From Terrabacter sp040702505 (lineage in GTDB: Bacteria > Actinomycetota > Actinomycetes > Actinomycetales > Dermatophilaceae), in contig NZ_JBFBLC010000001.1 of assembly GCF_040702505.1 (NCBI RefSeq), positions 372,001 to 436,000 on the forward strand: a stretch of 64,000 nucleotides of DNA. The letters are read 5' to 3'. Within the stretch, counting starts at the first letter, position 1. Every line of letters starts with the position of its first letter. Under the pieces are notes generated by a model. It searched no databases. It worked only from the letters and a program-made list of their open reading frames with translations, and was not told where the DNA came from. This document shows, piece after piece, positions 17,689 through 24,354 of this stretch. Made by a program: the position numbers and the translations under genes.

Positions 17689-17702
17689 CCCAGCCCTGCC
17701 GC

Positions 17703-17735
17703 GCCGGGTTCCGTTGCGGCGCAACGGAACCCGGC
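17703..17735. terminator. bidirectional terminator hairpin
   Basis: Perfect 15-bp inverted repeat (GCCGGGTTCCGTTGC and its complement) with a 3-nt GGC loop. It lies between two convergent genes and is suited to stop transcription from both sides. There is no T tract, as is common in high-GC Actinobacteria. Confidence 0.85.
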
Positions 17736-17752
17736 GGCATACGCCCTCGGAC

Positions 17753-18775
17753 TCAGCGGTCGAGCAGGGCGAGGACGGGGTTGTGCTCGGGTGGCACGAC
17801 CTCGCGCGGAGGCCCGGGCGGGGTCCCGTCACCGAAGGGGGAGCCGCCCAGCTCCTCACGCCCGTGCGGCGTCGCCCAGTTCTCCAGCGCCGGCCCGAGG
17901 GGGACGACCCCGGTGGGATTGATGTCGCGGTGGACGATGTAGTAGTGCTGCTTGATGTGGGTGAAGTCGATCGTGTCGCCGAAGCCCGGGGTCTGGAACA
18001 GGTCGCGCGCGTAGCCCCACAGCGCCGGCATCTCGATGAGCTTGTTGCGGTTGCACTTGAAGTGCCCGTGGTAGACCGGGTCGAAGCGCGCCAGCGTGGT
18101 GAACAGGCGCACGTCGGCCTCGGTGATGTGGTCGCCCACGAGGTAGCGGCGGGTCGAGAGCCGCTCCTCGAGCAGGTCGAGGTGCTCCCAGAGTCGGCGG
18201 TAGGCCTTGTCGTAGGCCTCCTGGGTGCCGGCGAACCCGCACCGGTAGACGCCGTTGTTCACGTAGCGGTAGATCGGCTCGCTGACCGCCTCGATCTCGT
18301 CGGCGAGGGCGTCCGGGTAGAGGTCGGGCGCGCCCTCGCGGTGGAACTTCGTCCACTGCGTCTCGAGATCGACCGTGATCTGCTTGAAGTCGTTGGTCAC
18401 GACGGCGCCGGTCGGGATGTCGACCATGGCGGGGACCGTGATGCCGCGCGGGTAGTCGGGGTCGCGCTTGAAGTAGGCGTCCTGGATGCGCGGGATCTGC
18501 AGCACCGGGTCGAGCCCACCCGGGTCGAGGTCGAAGGTCCAGCTGCGCTTGTCGTGCGTCGGCCCGCAGATGCCCATCGACAGGGCGTCCTCGAGGCCGA
18601 GCAGCCGTCGCACGATGATCGCGCGGTTGGCCCAGGGACAGGCGCGCGCGACGACGAGCCGGTAGCGGCCGGCCTCCACCGGGAAGCCGTCGCGCCCGTC
18701 GGCCGTGATGCGGGTGGTGATGTAGTTCGTGTCGCGCTTGAAGCTCTTCTCGACGTACGTCCCGGGCTCGCTCAT
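17753..18775 (-). CDS. glutathionyl-hydroquinone reductase-like protein (Xi-class GST, YqjG/ECM4 family)
   Basis: The 340-residue protein has a thioredoxin-like N-terminal domain with the catalytic-Cys motif ARACPWANRAIIVRR near residues 43-57. The all-helical GST C-terminal domain contains GDHITEADVRLFTTLARFD. The Xi-class signature includes HYYIVHRDINPTGVVPLGP. In Proteobacteria and yeast these enzymes reductively remove glutathione from hydroquinones via the Cys. Actinobacteria generally use mycothiol, so the thiol partner here is open. The motif has Asn where the E. coli enzyme has His (CPWAHR). It is transcribed toward the hairpin at 17703. Confidence 0.87.
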   Translation of the reverse strand: MSEPGTYVEKSFKRDTNYITTRITADGRDGFPVEAGRYRLVVARACPWANRAIIVRRLLGLEDALSMGICGPTHDKRSWTFDLDPGGLDPVLQIPRIQDAYFKRDPDYPRGITVPAMVDIPTGAVVTNDFKQITVDLETQWTKFHREGAPDLYPDALADEIEAVSEPIYRYVNNGVYRCGFAGTQEAYDKAYRRLWEHLDLLEERLSTRRYLVGDHITEADVRLFTTLARFDPVYHGHFKCNRNKLIEMPALWGYARDLFQTPGFGDTIDFTHIKQHYYIVHRDINPTGVVPLGPALENWATPHGREELGGSPFGDGTPPGPPREVVPPEHNPVLALLDR

Positions 18776-18949
18776 GGGGCCACCCTACGTTCCGTACGCC
18801 GCGTGCTCCGGCACCGGAGCGCGCGCTCTTGCCGGGTCGGCGCGGTCACACCCCGCGACGGAGCCCGTGCTGCGGCACGCACGGGGAGTCCCGGTGTGGC
18901 GTCGAGCGCCGGCAGAGGGAGAATGCAGGCATGAGGCTCTCCGGGAGGC

Positions 18950-19624
18950 GTGGTGCGTGAGCTGCGTCCGCTGACGCCGGACCGCGTCACGGACCTCGTC
19001 GGCGGCTGCGCGCCGTGCACGTTCTGGCAGACGGTGCCGCACAACGGACACTCCGGCCCCCGTGAGCCCCTGGACCTGCTCGCCGAGTGGGTGGAGACGG
19101 TCACCTCCGAGTGGGGCAGCCCAGGGCGGGTGGCCTACGTCGACGAGCAGCCCGCCGGGCACGTGCTGCTGGCCCCTGCCCGCTACGTCCCGCGACTGGC
19201 CGCGTTCCCGACCTCTCCGTCGGACCCGTCGACGCTGATGCTCGTCACGGTCATGACGACCCCCGAGCAGGCTGGGATCCGCAAGACCCTCGTGCAGACC
19301 GCCGCCAAGGACGCCCTCGCCCACCGCGCGCGCTCGCTGGAGGCGGTGGGGGCCCGGCCGCTCGCGGTGTCGCGGCACGCGTGCGTGCTCGACGTGCCCT
19401 TCCTCGAGAAGGTGGGCTTCCGCGTCGAACGCGACCACCCGGCATACCCGCGCATGCGGATCGACCTGCGCACCGTCGTGACGTTGCGCGACGAGGTGGC
19501 CGAGGCGCTCTCGCGGGCGCTCGCCCGGGTCCCCGGGGTGCACCCTGCGCCCGCGCCGCACCCCAACGGCACGAGCCGTGCGAGCGTGGCCGACGCGCGG
19601 CCCGAGCGTCCGCTCAGCCGGTAG
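18950..19624 (+). CDS. GNAT family N-acetyltransferase (Rv3916c-like)
   Basis: The 224-residue protein has weak but recognisable GNAT features: PAGHVLLAPARYVPR (beta 4), LMLVTVMTTPEQAGIRKTLVQTA (beta 4-5 and the acetyl-CoA loop region), and FLEKVGFRVERDHPAYPRMRIDL (the beta 6-7 end common to GNATs). The position between the parAB side and cwlM/trxA matches Rv3916c of M. tuberculosis, which supports the assignment. Substrate unknown. It starts at GTG 18950 (an adjacent GTG three bases later is equally possible). The 3' end overlaps the convergent cwlM stop by 11 bp. Confidence 0.75.
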   Translation: MVRELRPLTPDRVTDLVGGCAPCTFWQTVPHNGHSGPREPLDLLAEWVETVTSEWGSPGRVAYVDEQPAGHVLLAPARYVPRLAAFPTSPSDPSTLMLVTVMTTPEQAGIRKTLVQTAAKDALAHRARSLEAVGARPLAVSRHACVLDVPFLEKVGFRVERDHPAYPRMRIDLRTVVTLRDEVAEALSRALARVPGVHPAPAPHPNGTSRASVADARPERPLSR

Positions 19625-20846
19625 GGCGGTCGGAGCCGGCGCCGGAGGCCTGGGCCTGCTGCGCCCGCATCGTCTCGAGGTGGCGCCGCAGGTCGTCCAG
19701 TCGGAGTACGCCGGTGCGCGCCGTGTCGGCCTCGCCGAGGTAGACCCGCTGCAGGGCCACCACGACGGCCTCGGCGACGTGGTCGAGGGTCTGCCCGTCG
19801 GCCAGCGCGTCGGCGTCCCCCTCGTGGTCGAGGTAGCCGAAGTCGAGCCGGACGGCCGGCATGCGGGTGTGTCGCAGCAGCGGCCACGTGCGGGCGTGGC
19901 TACGGCAGTCGGTCAGGCCGGTGCGAGCGACGACCTCACGCAGCAGCAGGTCGGCGAAGCTCTCGCCGACGACCGACCAGTCGTGCTGGCCGGGAGCGTC
20001 GGGGTGGCCGTAGAAGTAGGTGGCGGCGCCGTGGGCGGCCCCAGACGTCGAGTGGTCGGTGTGCAGGGACAGCACGAGGTCGGCGTCGCACGAGTTGGCG
20101 AAGGCGGCGCGGTCCTCGTCGCTGCCGCCGTCGGTCGCCTCGGTGCGGGTGAAGACGACGCCCACACCGTGAGCCGACAGACGCCCCTCGATGCGGCGGG
20201 CGAGGTCGAGGGCGAGCTGCGCCTCGACGAGGTCACGGCCGCCCCGCGCACCGTCGTCGCCACCGCCGTGGCCGGGGTCGAGCACGATCGTGCGCCCGCT
20301 CAGGCTGAAGCCGCTGCGCCGGATCCGCTCGCGCTCACGCAGCGCGTTGGCCGACCCGCCGCTCACCGAGCGCCGCAGGCCCTGGAAGGCACGCATCGTC
20401 TCGGGCCCCACCGTGCCGTCGGGGACGAGCCCGACCGCGCCCTGGAAGGCCCGGACGGCCGCGTCAGTCGCGGGCCCGTGCATCCCGTCCACCTTGCCGG
20501 GCCGGAACCCGAGCTCGACGAGCCGCGCCTGCAGGGCAGCGACGTCGTCACCCTCGACGTAGTGCTCCGGGAGGTAGCGCAGCACGCGGTCACCGAGCGT
20601 CCACCGCGCGCCGTCGAGAACGGCATACGTGGAAGCACCGACGACACCGTCGGAGATGAGCCCGCGGCGCTGCTGGAACGACTTGACGGCCTGCTCGACC
20701 CGCTCGTCGAAGACGGCCGCATCCGGGTCACCGGGGTGCCCCGCGGCGGTCTCGAGGTCGCCGGTGAGGACGAGTCGCTCGCAGACGGCCGCGACAGCCG
20801 GGCCGTAGTCGCCGCGACGGAGCACGACTGGCTGGGGTGGTGTCAT
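19614..20846 (-). CDS. cwlM: CwlM-like N-acetylmuramoyl-L-alanine amidase homologue, probable regulator of peptidoglycan synthesis
   Basis: The 410-residue protein has two N-terminal peptidoglycan-binding repeats (residues about 10-75 and 85-150, the second with GFRPGKVDGMHGPATDAAVRAF), then an amidase_3 domain from IVLDPGHGGGDDGARGG. The family zinc ligands His (DPGHGG), Glu (VEAQLALDLA) and His (LSLHTDHS) are visible. The usual catalytic Glu of VELGF is Asp here (VRLDFGYLDH). In M. tuberculosis, CwlM (Rv3915) is a cytoplasmic, inactive amidase homologue that stimulates MurA when phosphorylated by PknB. No signal peptide is present. The start at 20846 has AAGGAG. It is separated from trxA by a terminator. 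Confidence 0.87.
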   Translation of the reverse strand: MTPPQPVVLRRGDYGPAVAAVCERLVLTGDLETAAGHPGDPDAAVFDERVEQAVKSFQQRRGLISDGVVGASTYAVLDGARWTLGDRVLRYLPEHYVEGDDVAALQARLVELGFRPGKVDGMHGPATDAAVRAFQGAVGLVPDGTVGPETMRAFQGLRRSVSGGSANALRERERIRRSGFSLSGRTIVLDPGHGGGDDGARGGRDLVEAQLALDLARRIEGRLSAHGVGVVFTRTEATDGGSDEDRAAFANSCDADLVLSLHTDHSTSGAAHGAATYFYGHPDAPGQHDWSVVGESFADLLLREVVARTGLTDCRSHARTWPLLRHTRMPAVRLDFGYLDHEGDADALADGQTLDHVAEAVVVALQRVYLGEADTARTGVLRLDDLRRHLETMRAQQAQASGAGSDRPTG

Positions 20847-20939
20847 CTCGGCTCCTTCCTGGGACGGCTGCCGGAGGGGTACGCGGCTCTGCTGTGCGTC
20901 GCCTCCAGAGCGGTCGGGCGCCCTGAGCAGAGTAGTACG

Positions 20940-20978
20940 CCGAAGGGGTGGCGCCGTGCGGACGGGCCACCCCTTCGG
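20940..20978 (-). terminator. trxA terminator hairpin
   Basis: Perfect 13-bp inverted repeat (CCGAAGGGGTGGC / GCCACCCCTTCGG) with a 13-nt loop, 11 bp after the trxA stop. It separates the trxBA unit from cwlM. Confidence 0.8.
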
Positions 20979-20989
20979 TGCCTGGGGTC

Positions 20990-21313
20990 TCAGGCGATGA
21001 ACTCCTCGAGCTCGCGCAGCAGCTTCGGCTTCGGGTGCGCGCCGACGATGGTCTTGACGACCTCGCCCTTGACGTAGACGTTGAGCGTCGGGATGGACAC
21101 GACGCCGTAGCGCGCGGCCGTGTCGACGTTGGCGTCGGTGTCGAGCTTGACGATCTCGATCTTGTCGCCGTACTGCTCGTTGATCTCCTCGAGGATCGGG
21201 GCGACCTTGCGGCACGGGCCGCACCACGTCGCCCAGAAGTCGACGAGCACGGGCTTCTCGCTCATGAGGACGTCGTCGGCGAAGGTGGCGTCGGTCGTGT
21301 TCTTCAGTGCCAT
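20990..21313 (-). CDS. trxA: thioredoxin
   Basis: This is a 107-residue classical thioredoxin with the active site FWATWCGPCRKVAP (CGPC), the cis-proline segment VVSIPTLNVY and the C-terminal helix. It reduces protein disulfides using electrons from TrxB, encoded 76 bp upstream. The start at 21313 has a GAAGGAG ribosome-binding site. Longer in-frame readings upstream are Pro/Ala-rich and rejected. Confidence 0.97.
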   Translation of the reverse strand: MALKNTTDATFADDVLMSEKPVLVDFWATWCGPCRKVAPILEEINEQYGDKIEIVKLDTDANVDTAARYGVVSIPTLNVYVKGEVVKTIVGAHPKPKLLRELEEFIA

Positions 21314-21389
21314 GGAGGCTCCTTCTCGGTGTGCGGCGGGTGCGGCGGGTGCGGCGGGTGTTGGGGTGCGGCGGTCGGTGGGTGGGAAA

Positions 21390-22433
21390 CTACGCGTCGG
21401 CGCCGACACCGGCCCGCACGTCGGGGATCTCGCCGGCGTCGGTCTCGTCGATGACGGCGGCCTCGACGGCGGCCTCGGCCGGCGTGGCGGTGTCCTCGAG
21501 CGCGGCGAGGTAGTGCTCGGCGTCGAGCGCGGCCGAGCAGCCCGAGCCGGCGGCGGTGATGGCCTGGCGGTAGGTGTGGTCGACCAGGTCGCCGCAGGCG
21601 AAGACGCCGGGCACGTTGGTACGCGTGGAGCGGCCGTCGACGAGGACGTAGCCCGCCTCGTCGGTGTCCACGACCCCGGTGACGAGCTCGTTGCGGGGGT
21701 CGTGGCCGATGGCGACGAACAGGCCCGTGACGTCGAGCTCGCGGGTCTCGCCGGTGACGGTGTCGCGCAGCGTGACGCCGGTCAGCTTGCCCTCGCCGTG
21801 GATCTGCGCGACCTCGCTGTTCCAGGCGAAGCGGATCTTGTCGTTGGAGTGGGCGCGCTCGGCCATGATCTTGCTCGCGCGGAGGGTGTCGCGGCGGTGG
21901 ACGATCGTGACGGACCGGGCGAACTTCGTCAGGAAGGTCGCTTCCTCGATGGCGGAGTCGCCGCCGCCGACGACGGCGATGTCCTGGTCGCGGAAGAAGA
22001 AGCCGTCACAGGTGGCGCACCAGGAGACGCCGTGACCCGAGAGCTCCTTCTCGCGGGGCAGGCCGAGCTCGCGGTAGGCCGAGCCCATGGCAAGGATGAC
22101 CGACCGGGCGCGGTGCACGGTGCCCGCGCCGTCGGTGACGGTCTTGACCTCGCCGGTCAGGTCGACGGCGGTCACGTCGTCGGTGACGAGCTCCGCGCCG
22201 AAGCGCTCGGCCTGGGCGCGCATGCCGTCCATGAGGTCGGGCCCCATGATGCCGTCCTTGAAGCCGGGGAAGTTCTCGACCTCGGTCGTGTTCATGAGTG
22301 CACCACCGGCGGTCACCGCGCCCTCGAACACCAGCGGGGCCAGGTTGGCTCGGGCGGCGTACACGGCTGCCGTGTAGCCAGCGGGGCCGGAGCCGATGAT
22401 GATGACGTTGCGGACGGTGTCCGGACTGGACAT
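21390..22433 (-). CDS. trxB: thioredoxin-disulfide reductase
   Basis: This 347-residue FAD/NADPH flavoprotein regenerates reduced thioredoxin. FAD-binding motif VIIIGSGPAGYTAAVYAAR is at the N-terminus. The redox pair is in SWCATCDGFFF near residue 146. The NADPH-binding region is VVGGGDSAIEEATFL, and the second FAD motif is GVFACGDLVDHTYRQA. About 25 Ala/Glu-rich residues extend the C-terminus (AEAAVEAAVIDETDAGEIPDV). The ATG at 22433 was chosen because the conserved fold starts there. Confidence 0.97.
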   Translation of the reverse strand: MSSPDTVRNVIIIGSGPAGYTAAVYAARANLAPLVFEGAVTAGGALMNTTEVENFPGFKDGIMGPDLMDGMRAQAERFGAELVTDDVTAVDLTGEVKTVTDGAGTVHRARSVILAMGSAYRELGLPREKELSGHGVSWCATCDGFFFRDQDIAVVGGGDSAIEEATFLTKFARSVTIVHRRDTLRASKIMAERAHSNDKIRFAWNSEVAQIHGEGKLTGVTLRDTVTGETRELDVTGLFVAIGHDPRNELVTGVVDTDEAGYVLVDGRSTRTNVPGVFACGDLVDHTYRQAITAAGSGCSAALDAEHYLAALEDTATPAEAAVEAAVIDETDAGEIPDVRAGVGADA

Positions 22434-22634
22434 GGTGACGTGCTCCTCGTGACGCTCTCGGGTCGTGCTCCTGGCCGCGGGTCCCCGGGCGTCGGACGTC
22501 CGGCGGGGAGCCGGTGGTGACGCGGGGCTGGCCGTGTGGGCTACAACCGATCCTAGGTGGTGCTTGTTCCCGCGCACGCGGGCTCGCGGCGGCTGTCGCT
22601 CACGCCGGTGCCGGGACCGTCGGACGGAGATCCC

Positions 22635-23708
22635 TCACGGGACGGGCGTGGCGCCTGCCAGCACCCCGGGCGTGCCGGTGGTGCAGCTGCGCTCGACCGC
22701 CCAGGCGGTGCTCGCACCGGCCCTTGTCACGACGAGGATCGCCGCGGGCCTGCCCTCGAAGGACGCGAGGTCCACCGAGACCGCGTCGGCATCCGGGTGG
22801 GCGGCGTCGACGGCGCCGATCGCCTCGAGGCAGGACTCGAGGCCGATGGGAGTGGCGATGGGACCGATCGCCGGCGACTCGGCCGCGAGGTCCCGGACCG
22901 CGGGGCCGGGGTGGTCGAGGAGCGTGCGGGCTCCCGCGGCGAGGGTGCCGGCCGTGTAGGCCGTCTTGCTGAGCTGGACGTGCAGGCCGCCCTCGGTGCC
23001 GGCCGCGGTCGGAGGGGTCGGGGCGGACGACTGGTACGAGCCGCCGAGGGCCGCCGCGCCGTTGGGTCGCTTGGTCACGTGCAGCGCCGAGGCGCCCGCG
23101 GCCACGACGACGGCAGCGGCCGCCACCGCGGCGACGAGGTAGGCCGGTCGAGTCCGGTTCGACCGGCCGGCGCGTGCGGGCAGGGTGAACACGGCACCGT
23201 CGCCCGGCCGGTCCGGTTGGCCGTCGCCCGGTTCCGCTGGGGGCATCTGCCGGCGGCCGAGTGGCCCGGGCTCGACGCGCAGCCGGGCCTCCTCGAGCAG
23301 GGCGGCCTCGATGCGGTCGGACACCGCGGTGGGCATGGGGCCCGGCGCGGGCACGGAGGCCAGCAGGGCGCGTACGTGGTCGACCAGCTCGGGGTCGACC
23401 AGCTCGGGGTCGACCAGCTCGGGGTCGACCAGACCTGCGTGGCCCCCGCGGGTCTCGAGCGGCTCATCGCGCAGCGGGCCCCGGTCACGGCCCTGAGTCG
23501 AAGCCGTCCCGGTTGCCGGTTCGGTCCGAGGGCTGCGCCCGGGAGCGGGCTCAGGGGAGTGCGCGGACTCGTCCACGGGTGTGGTCCTTCGGGAAGACGT
23601 GCAGTGGTCGTCGGCGGCCTCGATCGGGGCGTCGAGCAGGCAGGGTATGCCGGTCGCCGTGGGTCCGACGGCCGCGCGGGGCCCCCGGGTTCCATCGGAT
23701 TCAACCAT
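22635..23708 (-). CDS. anti-sigma-M factor-like membrane protein (Rv3912/RsmA-like)
   Basis: This 357-residue single-pass membrane protein lies directly downstream of the sigM-like gene, as expected for an anti-sigma factor. The N-terminal 190 residues are cytoplasmic and low-complexity. The membrane helix is PAYLVAAVAAAAVVVAAGASAL near residue 195. The extracytoplasmic part contains the conserved pair of Cys (SCLEAIG and ERSCTTG) and DLASFEGRPAAILVV, resembling Rv3912. No zinc-binding HxxxCxxC motif is seen. An in-frame 15-bp tandem repeat encodes LVDPE three times. The start is uncertain: ATG 23708 has a weak ribosome-binding site, and a GTG about 40 codons later is possible. Confidence 0.78.
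   Translation of the reverse strand: MVESDGTRGPRAAVGPTATGIPCLLDAPIEAADDHCTSSRRTTPVDESAHSPEPAPGRSPRTEPATGTASTQGRDRGPLRDEPLETRGGHAGLVDPELVDPELVDPELVDHVRALLASVPAPGPMPTAVSDRIEAALLEEARLRVEPGPLGRRQMPPAEPGDGQPDRPGDGAVFTLPARAGRSNRTRPAYLVAAVAAAAVVVAAGASALHVTKRPNGAAALGGSYQSSAPTPPTAAGTEGGLHVQLSKTAYTAGTLAAGARTLLDHPGPAVRDLAAESPAIGPIATPIGLESCLEAIGAVDAAHPDADAVSVDLASFEGRPAAILVVTRAGASTAWAVERSCTTGTPGVLAGATPVP
23379..23432. repeat. 15-bp in-frame tandem repeat in the anti-sigma gene
   Basis: About 3.6 identical copies of GGTCGACCAGCTCGG in direct succession. On the minus strand they encode LVDPE repeats. Perfect identity suggests recent expansion or ongoing slippage. The length of 15 bp keeps the frame. Confidence 0.9.
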
Positions 23709-23779
23709 TCTCGGCTGGGAGCCAGACGCGCCCCGGCGTGGACGCGGTCGGCTGGCTGCCGGTGGTCGGGGCGCGTGGG

Positions 23780-24352
23780 TCAGCGCGACTCGACGGGGCG
23801 CACGCTCGGGATCAGGCCGAGCTGCTGGGCGAGCGCAGCGCGGCCGCGTGCGCACCGTGACTTGATGGTGCCCTCTGCCACGCCGAGGATGAGGGCGGCC
23901 TCGGCGACGGGCACGGCGTGCATGTCGACGAGCACGAGCGCCGCCCGCTGTCCCTCGGGCAGGGCGGCCAGGGCCTCCTGGATGTCGAGGCGCACCTCGG
24001 TGGAGGCGTGGTGGTCGTGCCGGTCGGCCAGCTCGTACTCGGGCAGCTCGGCCGTGGGGCGCCGGCGCCGGAGCCGGTCGAGGCAGGCGTTGACGACGAT
24101 CCGGTGCAGCCACGTCGTGACGGCTGCCTCCCCCCGGAACGACTCGGCGCGCCGGAAGGCCGCGAGGAAGCCGTCCTGGACGCAGTCGGCGGCCAGCTCC
24201 GGGTCGCGCACCGTGCGCAGTGCAACGGCCCACATGCGGTCCTTGTGTCGCCGGAAGAGCTCGCCGAAGGCCTCGTCGTCCCCGGCGACGTGCCGCGCCA
24301 GCAGGTCCCGGTCGCTCACGTCGGCGACCGGCCCGGCAACCCCCGAGACCAC
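23780..24352 (-). CDS. sigM: RNA polymerase ECF-type sigma factor, SigM-like
   Basis: The 190-residue group 4 sigma factor has region 2 (DLLARHVAGDDEAFGELFRR through AADCVQDGFLAAFRRAESF, then TTWLHRIVVNACLDRLRR) and region 4 (ALAALPEGQRAALVLVD through EAALILGVAEGTIKSRCARGR). IVVNACLDRLRR and GVAEGTIKSRCARGR closely resemble M. tuberculosis SigM (Rv3911). It lies in the same sigM/anti-sigma/trxB/trxA/cwlM order. The start is GTG 24352 or GTG 24319 (VSDRDLLARH). The latter fits the conserved fold equally well. The gene begins 2 bp after the pseudokinase stop. Confidence 0.9.
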   Translation of the reverse strand: MVSGVAGPVADVSDRDLLARHVAGDDEAFGELFRRHKDRMWAVALRTVRDPELAADCVQDGFLAAFRRAESFRGEAAVTTWLHRIVVNACLDRLRRRRPTAELPEYELADRHDHHASTEVRLDIQEALAALPEGQRAALVLVDMHAVPVAEAALILGVAEGTIKSRCARGRAALAQQLGLIPSVRPVESR

Positions 24353-24354
24353 GG

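Noticed and set aside
21314..21409. A longer thioredoxin with 32 extra residues.
   Set aside because: The extension is Pro/Ala repeat sequence upstream of a good ribosome-binding site and the standard MALKN start.
22569..22582. CCCGCG-CA-CGCGGG as a terminator after the anti-sigma gene.
   Set aside because: The arms are only 6 bp with a 2-nt loop, and such GC repeats are common at this base composition.
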